Program-made: the position numbers and the translations under genes
DNA from: Saccoglossus kowalevskii
Taxonomy: Eukaryota; Hemichordata; Enteropneusta; Harrimaniidae
Assembly (NCBI RefSeq): GCF_000003605.2
Contig: NW_003111988.1
Location: 1 to 42,442, forward strand
DNA: 42,442 bases
Reading direction: 5' to 3'
The notes under the pieces: model-generated
Told to the model about the DNA's origin: nothing
Databases searched by the model: none
Seen by the model: only the letters and a program-made list of their open reading frames with translations
Shown: positions 38,501 through 42,442 of the stretch, piece by piece
How the letters are laid out: each line of letters starts with the position of its first letter
How positions within the stretch are numbered: the stretch's first letter is position 1

Positions 38501-40533
38501 GCAATTTAATACTTATTAAATCTGTTGCTAGGCAACATGAACTGGTTGTTGGCCTGCTGGGATGCGTACTGATGCCCCAAGTGACAGGAGAGTTGCATTA
38601 TTTGATTTGTTTTGATGTTTACTTATGAGCAAGCTGTCATCTCAGCAACCCTGATGATGAAGTCTGCTTCGGGACCAAATCAGTTTAGCTTGGATGAAAG
38701 CAGGAGCTCCTTGTTACCATGGTGTTGTGAAGGACTCACTTGCTATTCCCCATGTCTTATTGTCATTTCAATTGCTGTGGAAACTACAGTGATGAGTAGT
38801 AACAGCAGTGGACTGTTTTGATGAATCAGCTGGGAGGCAGATCGCTTCTTTGTGTTTCGTCCCAAAATACAGATAAAATTACCTGCATCAGCATGGTAAG
38901 GTTACAGGTTGTTTCGTGAATTGCCAATATCGTATCTTCTCCTTTCACCCTGGTTACCAATATCTGTAATTAAATTAATGAAATAACAGTTACCAAGCTT
39001 TCATGATTAAAACAATTATACATCAGGTTTTGTTTCGACTTGCAATCTACATTTTGTAAATTTGAAGCAAACATGTCATACGTCTGATTTGTATTAAATT
39101 CTTTGAAAACGTTGCTCATTGTTGTGTGAAATCATCCAAGTTCATTTTCATATAATCATACCTAGTTTTAGCACATTAATAATTTAGCCTTTGGGGCAGT
39201 GTTGGCTTTTGCCATTTAAAACCACCTGAATTTTCCCAAAATTTGTCTATGGTCTAAAATTTTGGTCCGAAAAATTCTGTCATCAAAGAGTAAAAAGCAG
39301 TGTATCGCAAAGACCTAACGGGTGAATGGTACATGTACCACAAAATCAGAGAAATCAAATATTTTTCTTCTGAATAGCAGTGGGAAAGTTAATATTAATA
39401 TCTCTTAAATCAAAACACATTTGATCACAATTTATTTTCTACAATTTCTATAATTTTGAAACAAATGGTCATAATTTCCTGTTAGCAACAGGTCTTGATC
39501 ATTAGTTACGAAAAATAAAATATGCAGATTTAATTTTGTGAAATTTGATTAAAACTGACTTATCCTTGAATTATTTATTCCAAAAAAAAATTATTTGTTG
39601 CTCGTAAGAAACCTTCCAATATGTACATTATAAAAAAAAAAATAAATATGGAATATAGCATCAAAAGAAAAATGTTTTGTTGAGACGCAATTTTTCCAGA
39701 TGGGAATTTAAAGAATTAGGTGAACCAATTCAGGGTTGTTGAAAGATTCTAATGACTCTCAGATTAGTGAATTACATTTCATAAAAGTTGTGTATTGTTG
39801 CAATCCTTAGAAATCATAACTTAATGTGTACTCATAGTGACAAAGAAAAGTCTACCTGATGGGTACTATTGTCTGCTTCATGAATACCCACAATAACATG
39901 AAGATGTATTTTTGAATTGCCGTAAAGGCAGTGTGTTTGTGAATGCCATATACTATAATCGAGGTGCATTTTGAAGGTTTTTTGTGTTAATGGTAGCTAT
40001 CGTGCTTGGCTTTTAAACTGAAATAATGATATTTGTAGTTGTGTCAAGACCCTTTTGACGTTATTCTGTCTTTTTCTGTGAATTGCAGGGACGTGCATTT
40101 ACAGTAAAATATGTGAATTGAGGTTAAGGGGATAATCCCACAGAATATTACCTTGGTAACCACCATTGCTTTTTGCATTGCCAAGATTAACTTCCCATTT
40201 TCCCACCATTTCTCATCTTTGCTGATCAATTTTTCTTAAGATTATCATTTCTCTACTGCTCAGTTAAAGTGGCAATAACTTAAGAACTAAAAAACGAGAA
40301 TTTTCAATCTGTATATAGCAGATATGTTCTTGAATTAATTACTGTATGTGTGTGAAATATAATAAAAATATGAGCATGGAAGAAAAGTCACAAATTTTTG
40401 AACTGTTGCATTAAAAACTCATAATTTTTTGTTTATTTGATATTATTTTTCTTTTTTTAACTAGGTAACCTTTATGAAGCCAATATGAGATCTTTTTACG
40501 ATGACGCCAGTGTGCCTGATAAATTTCAAGAAG
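20542..40533 (+). CDS. ETV1/4/5: ETS transcription factor of the PEA3 subfamily (ETV1/4/5-like), 5' part, 8 exons
   Basis: Nuclear transcription factor acting downstream of RTK/Ras/MAPK signalling in this family. Joined exons: 20542-20598, 20722-20827, 21017-21064, 21468-21521, 25423-25693, 26773-26957, 36341-36409, 40465-40533; 859 nt, 286 complete codons. Every junction is GT/AG and keeps the frame. Seen in order: FYDQEVPYY at residues 8-16; acidic linker 19-54; activation helix ELFQDLSQLQEEWL at 55-68; VP degron AEQFVPDF at 80-87; IKTE at 95-98; FEYGEK at 122-127; proline-rich S/T-P segment at about 138-170; RQTSEP at 183-187 and RQASEP at 201-205; IKQEPRDF at 227-234; second VP degron FYDDASVPDKF at 274-284. 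These motifs and their order are diagnostic of ETV1/4/5. The start ATG has G at -3 and +4 and follows an in-frame stop. The ETS domain and stop codon lie beyond the window. Which vertebrate paralogue is closest cannot be said; invertebrates usually have one pro-orthologue. Confidence 0.96.
20722..20827 (+). CDS. ETV1/4/5: ETV1/4/5 coding exon 2 (acidic linker, residues 20-55)
   Basis: 106 nt after acceptor CAG at 20719-20721, ending at donor gtaaaa, phase 0 in and 1 out. It encodes a strongly acidic segment with three VP dipeptides: SVPDQ, DVPDE and RVPSD at residues 20-34. The 123-nt intron 1 keeps an open frame, which could mislead gene finders; the GT/AG sites and homology at the next exon decide against retention. 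Confidence 0.92.
21017..21064 (+). CDS. ETV1/4/5: ETV1/4/5 coding exon 3 (activation helix)
   Basis: 48 nt, phase 1 in and out, acceptor TTGTAG and donor gtatgc. It encodes ELFQDLSQLQEEWLPE, the core of the PEA3-family acidic transactivation helix. The 189-nt intron 2 precedes it. Confidence 0.96.
21065..21467 (+). other. Intron 3 with a 22-bp minisatellite
   Basis: 403-nt intron. A 22-bp unit (acaatggtataaaaccacta with two further A) repeats at 21181, 21203, 21225 and 21247, with alternating g/a in the TATA-like part. Confidence 0.9.
21468..21521 (+). CDS. ETV1/4/5: ETV1/4/5 coding exon 4 (first VP degron)
   Basis: 54 nt, phase 1 in and out, acceptor CTCCTAG and donor gtgaga. It encodes LPYDSDGDAEQFVPDFQ. 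The EQFVPDF motif is the family's first COP1-recognition site, known in ETV1 to target the protein for ubiquitin-dependent turnover. Confidence 0.95.
21522..25422 (+). other. Intron 4 (3.9 kb)
   Basis: Very AT-rich with many poly-T/poly-A runs. It contains a SINE-like copy at 23690-23820 and a base-balanced island at about 24570-24930 with an ATGCAAAT octamer (24685-24692). An RFX-like sequence GTTACTATGGCAAT starts at 24480. Small open frames such as 22946-23167 and the minus-strand 24728-24931 are not recognised. Confidence 0.85.
23690..23820 (-). mobile_element. tRNA-derived SINE-like copy
   Basis: On the minus strand the sequence carries a box-A-like CCGGTTAACATTTTCACC and a box-B-like GGGTCTGATTC at tRNA-like spacing, framed by CTCTGAG and CTCAGAG (a perfect 7-bp inverted pair about 56 nt apart). 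This is the layout of a diverged tRNA-derived SINE head. The bodies of the arms do not fold into a clean tRNA, so it is not called as a tRNA gene. Confidence 0.45.
25423..25693 (+). CDS. ETV1/4/5: ETV1/4/5 coding exon 5 (SUMO motif and proline-rich region)
   Basis: 271 nt, phase 1 in and 2 out, acceptor CATCAG and donor gtaagg. It encodes residues 89-178. Features are HVKIKTEP with the SUMO-type lysine K96, the family's FEYGEK block, and a proline-rich stretch with S/T-P sites at about S101, S144, S150, T156 and T168, suited to MAPK phosphorylation. The open frame extends upstream of the acceptor only by chance. Confidence 0.95.
25694..26772 (+). other. Intron 5 (1.1 kb)
   Basis: AT-rich, with a short GT repeat near 26014-26030 followed by pyrimidine-rich CCTCCC tracts at about 26085-26160. 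No gene was seen. Confidence 0.85.
26773..26957 (+). CDS. ETV1/4/5: ETV1/4/5 coding exon 6 (RQxSEP sites and IKQEPRDF)
   Basis: 185 nt, phase 2 in and 1 out, acceptor TTCTAG and donor gtaaat. It encodes FHRQTSEP and FHRQASEP (S185 and S203), which correspond to the RSK/MSK/PKA-type phosphorylation motifs of ETV1, followed by FHIKQEPRDFGFE with SUMO-type K228. Confidence 0.96.
29089..29410 (+). mobile_element. Truncated copy of the AGGGGTGATC DNA transposon, cut by a gap
   Basis: It begins AGGGGTGATCTCATATTCAA and follows the full copy at 29877 base for base for about 320 bp, apart from a 10-bp length difference in a cctgggttaa microrepeat and a few substitutions. It stops at the 50-N gap. 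The sequence left of its start is unrelated to that left of the other copy, so the boundary is a genuine element end rather than simple overlap of contigs. Its right end is missing. Confidence 0.75.
29411..29460. other. Assembly gap, 50 N
   Basis: A round-number run of N at the point where the first transposon copy breaks off. Confidence 0.99.
29461..29876. other. Intronic sequence between the two transposon copies
   Basis: About 0.4 kb with no counterpart seen in the full element. It is either unique intron sequence or the misplaced far side of the gap. Confidence 0.5.
29877..31967. mobile_element. Non-autonomous DNA transposon, 2.1 kb, with terminal inverted repeats
   Basis: The left end AGGGGTGATCTCATATTCAA plus ACA is matched exactly in inverse at the right end (31945-31967). 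The similarity continues with mismatches through GGGTCAAACCT, giving a terminal inverted repeat of about 37 bp. Flanks read ATT and AAA, so a target-site duplication is unclear. No transposase-like frame was seen; frames at 30303-30521 and 30982-31173 are unrecognised. The interior from about 30780 to 31900 is richer in CpG than the surrounding intron. The superfamily cannot be assigned. Confidence 0.7.
32127..32335. repeat. 107-bp tandem duplication
   Basis: The phrase atgtccaaaaaa followed by atccca-c-tgattttt, gatgtttgtccagttttt and acattc occurs from about 32133 and again from about 32240. The first copy holds a TGACGTCA octamer (32176-32183) and the second the palindrome GGACATGTCC (32236-32245). 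Confidence 0.8.
32990..33066 (+). mobile_element. tRNA-derived SINE-like head
   Basis: A box-A-like GAGCGGTTAGC and a box-B-like GAGTTCAAGTCT lie at tRNA-like spacing. The ends CCTGAGC and GCTCAGG are perfect 7-bp inverted partners. The internal stems are degenerate, so it is read as a SINE or tRNA pseudogene rather than a working tRNA. Confidence 0.4.
36341..36409 (+). CDS. ETV1/4/5: ETV1/4/5 coding exon 7 (residues 241-263)
   Basis: 69 nt, phase 1 in and out, acceptor TTCACAG and donor gtaagc. It encodes EVPTCINYPRPAETYGLHSS and a PPD tail, matching the EVP-C segment that follows IKQEP in the family. Confidence 0.93.
36545..36850. repeat. Degenerate tandem repeat around the phrase aatgacaaattgt
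   Basis: Variants of caatgacaaattgttgcactttt-cattga recur about every 35-60 bp, for example near 36590, 36655, 36748, 36774 and 36802. Divergence is high, suggesting an old array. Confidence 0.65.
38524..38536. promoter_or_regulatory. RFX-type X-box palindrome in intron 7
   Basis: GTTGCTAGGCAAC is an inverted GTTGC/GCAAC pair matching the RFX-family X-box pattern. A related GTTACCATGG lies at 38713-38722. This is motif evidence only. Confidence 0.4.
40465..40533 (+). CDS. ETV1/4/5: ETV1/4/5 coding exon 8 (second VP degron)
   Basis: 69 nt, phase 1 in and out, acceptor AACTAG and donor gtatat. It encodes NLYEANMRSFYDDASVPDKF and QE. FYDD-x-VP-x-KF is the family's second COP1-recognition site, just before the ETS domain in known members. 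This is the last exon in the window; the next, with the ETS domain, should be downstream. Confidence 0.95.
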
Positions 40534-41732
40534 GTATATATTGCTATTATTTACTGTTTTCTTGACCAAAACTGAGCTATTTGTACTCTGCAACAAACAT
40601 TCCAAATATCACTAGAATTCATTTTATTTTTAGTTAATTTTGCAAACAACTTTTGACCAGGATATCCTGCAAATATCATTGCATGTAATTATATGTCTAT
40701 ATAAAGATGCAGTCAAACTTTATCTGATGATGCTGTAAACCACAACTGAATGTTGTACTAACAAGAATGTATTCAAGACTATGAAATCACAAAACCTGTT
40801 GAATTGAAATTGAACAGAATTTAAAAAAAAACACGACAAATTAAAGATTGGGGCAATCATAGACAAAGCATAGACAAATGAGTGGGGGAGGAGGGGGGGT
40901 GGTTGTGTAGGTGATTGGATAATGCAACTTTAAAGTGACATGGTATACTGTGAAAACATTAATTATTGGGTTGTAAAATCCACAAAATTAAATCATCATG
41001 AAAATGTAAAATAACAATATAACTCATTGTTCCTGTGCCAAATTTATGAACTTAGTGAAAAGGCTCAAACGTAAAATTAGTGAAATTAAATCCCAGTAAA
41101 AATAAATGGTTTTAAAGTATTTACATTATAGACATGACTTAGTGTCATTCAATTAAAAATAAAGTTGGTAATTTTGGAAGGCAACTCTCTCTTACAAAAA
41201 AAATGTTTTTTGTTTTTTTTGACAAATTCAATTTTGAAGGATCCTTAGTATTTCCTGCGTGAAACACAATCCTGATTTACCCAGTAGCTGACAAATATAC
41301 TGAAATGCTGCAACCCAGTGTTGCTACCTTTTAACTCTATTTAAAAAACCTTTCCATTGCTTTTAGACCTCTTAGGTCAGTAATAAAATACTGGCTCCAG
41401 TAATCCTACACCATGAAGCTGGTTAATTAAACGTCAATCATCTAACGAGTATTACTAAAAAGCCGCCCTCTCTCTCTTCTCAAAGAGTCGTATTTGGGAG
41501 AAGTTCGCCTAGGGGCTGAGGCAAACTAGCAACTATTAATAAGTTTGTGTATTGCAAAATTATCAAAAATCTGACTACAGCAATATGTAAGGTTCTTAAA
41601 ATTGTTTTCAGAACACACTTTTTACATATGATGACATGAAATTAAAGTGATATTGATAAAGTAGAACACAAATAAAACAATGAATTAGTGTTTTAAATGG
41701 TTTCCAGGTGGAGCTTTAAACATTTTCCATTT
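40534..41732 (+). other. Intron 8, unique part
   Basis: AT-rich intron sequence. A G-rich tract lies near 40884-40903. No sequence encoding the expected ETS-domain start was found on the plus strand up to 42442. Confidence 0.8.
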
Positions 41733-42442
41733 TATTGTCCGTCGTCGTCGTCCATGTCAATGTTTTACTTTTTCAACTTCTTCTTGAAAACTACAAGCCT
41801 GAATGCTTTGATACTTGGTGTATATATGTACCTTGGGTAGACCTCACTCAGATTTGTTCATTTCATGATAATATCTTCAATTCTCTAATTTTGGTGAATA
41901 TTTTTGTCATTTTTAGTAAAAAGTGATATTTTCAACTTCTTGTTAAAAACCACAAGTCCAATTGCTTTAATATTACATATATAGGTACTACATGTGGACC
42001 TCTCTCAGATTTGTTCATTTTGTGATGGTATCTTTAATTCCCTAATATGGTGAATATTTTTGTAATTTTTGGTAAAAAGTGATATTTTCGATTTCTTGTT
42101 AAAAACCGTAAGTTCGATTGCTTTTATAATACATATATAGGTACTACATGTGGACCTCTTTCAGATTTGGTAAATTTGTTGTGAAATCTTCAATTATTTA
42201 ATTTTGATGATTATTTTTGTCATTTTTGGTGAAAAGTGATATTTTTGACTTCTTGTTGAAAACCGCAAGTCCGATTGCTTTTATATTACATATATAGGTA
42301 CTACATGTGGACCTCTCTCAGATTTGTTCATTTCATGATGATATCTTCAATTCTCTAATTTTGATGATTATTTTTGTCATTTTTGGTGAAAACTGATATT
42401 TTTGACTTCTTGTTGAAAACCGCAAGTCCGATTGCTTTTATA
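41733..42442. repeat. 157-bp satellite in intron 8, running off the window
   Basis: The phrase acttcttgttgaaaaccgcaag (with variants) recurs at about 41775, 41934, 42090, 42247 and 42404: steps of 159, 156, 157 and 157 bp. The first copy is the most diverged and is preceded by a gtcgtcgtcgtcc run. The array becomes more uniform to the right and is not finished at the window end. Confidence 0.93.

Larger units (their letters stand above)
36410..40464 (+). other. Intron 7 (4.1 kb)
   Basis: AT-rich, with a degenerate repeat at 36545-36850 and a base-balanced block at about 38520-38830 carrying RFX-like motifs. No exon was recognised; the open frame at 38612-38821 has no family resemblance. Confidence 0.85.

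Noticed and set aside
40880-40910. G-quadruplex candidate
   Set aside because: The G tracts give at most three runs of three or more with adequate loops; one tract has only two G.
40534-42442. Search for the ETS-domain exon in the last 1.9 kb
   Set aside because: No plus-strand frame encodes the expected domain start; the region is AT-rich intron and satellite.

Overview
This is a eukaryotic, animal genomic window, probably from a marine invertebrate. The evidence is spliced exons with canonical GT/AG junctions, AT-rich introns up to 9.4 kb, many minisatellites and two assembly gaps (137 N and 50 N). The phylum cannot be fixed from the sequence alone. No prokaryotic or viral gene organisation was seen.

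One gene is securely recognised. The 5' two-thirds of a PEA3-subfamily ETS transcription factor (pro-orthologue of ETV1/ETV4/ETV5) lies on the + strand, with eight coding exons between 20542 and 40533 (286 complete codons). Exon by exon it shows the subfamily's acidic activation helix, two COP1-type VP degron motifs, two SUMO-type IKxE motifs, two RQxSEP phosphorylation motifs and a proline-rich S/T-P segment. The DNA-binding ETS domain is not in the window, so its exons should lie downstream of 42442.

Layout. 1-20000 is the 5' flank, with no gene I can name. It carries five unrelated minisatellite families (70-, 53-, 58-, 38- and 20-bp units), a foldback-type repeat near 4.6 kb, an AAT microsatellite, and two motif clusters that look like promoters (7951-8072 and 17689-17756). 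19675-20541 looks like the promoter and leader of the ETS gene: three perfect TGACGTCA sites within 47 bp, several CCAAT boxes, and three short upstream ORFs just before the start codon. 20542-42442 is the gene body, which is strongly AT-rich. Introns 4, 6, 7 and 8 hold tRNA-derived SINE-like copies, a 2.1-kb terminal-inverted-repeat DNA transposon plus a second truncated copy, RFX-like X-boxes, and at the right edge a 157-bp satellite that continues beyond the window.

The most interesting points are: extra VP(D/E) motifs packed into the acidic N-terminus of the ETS protein; a run of in-frame-skippable exons that separately carry the activation helix and each degron; tandem arrays that repeat a CCAAT box (17 times) or ETS-like cores (about 35 times) upstream of an ETS gene; and a 20-bp array that keeps exact register for 2 kb except across the N gap.
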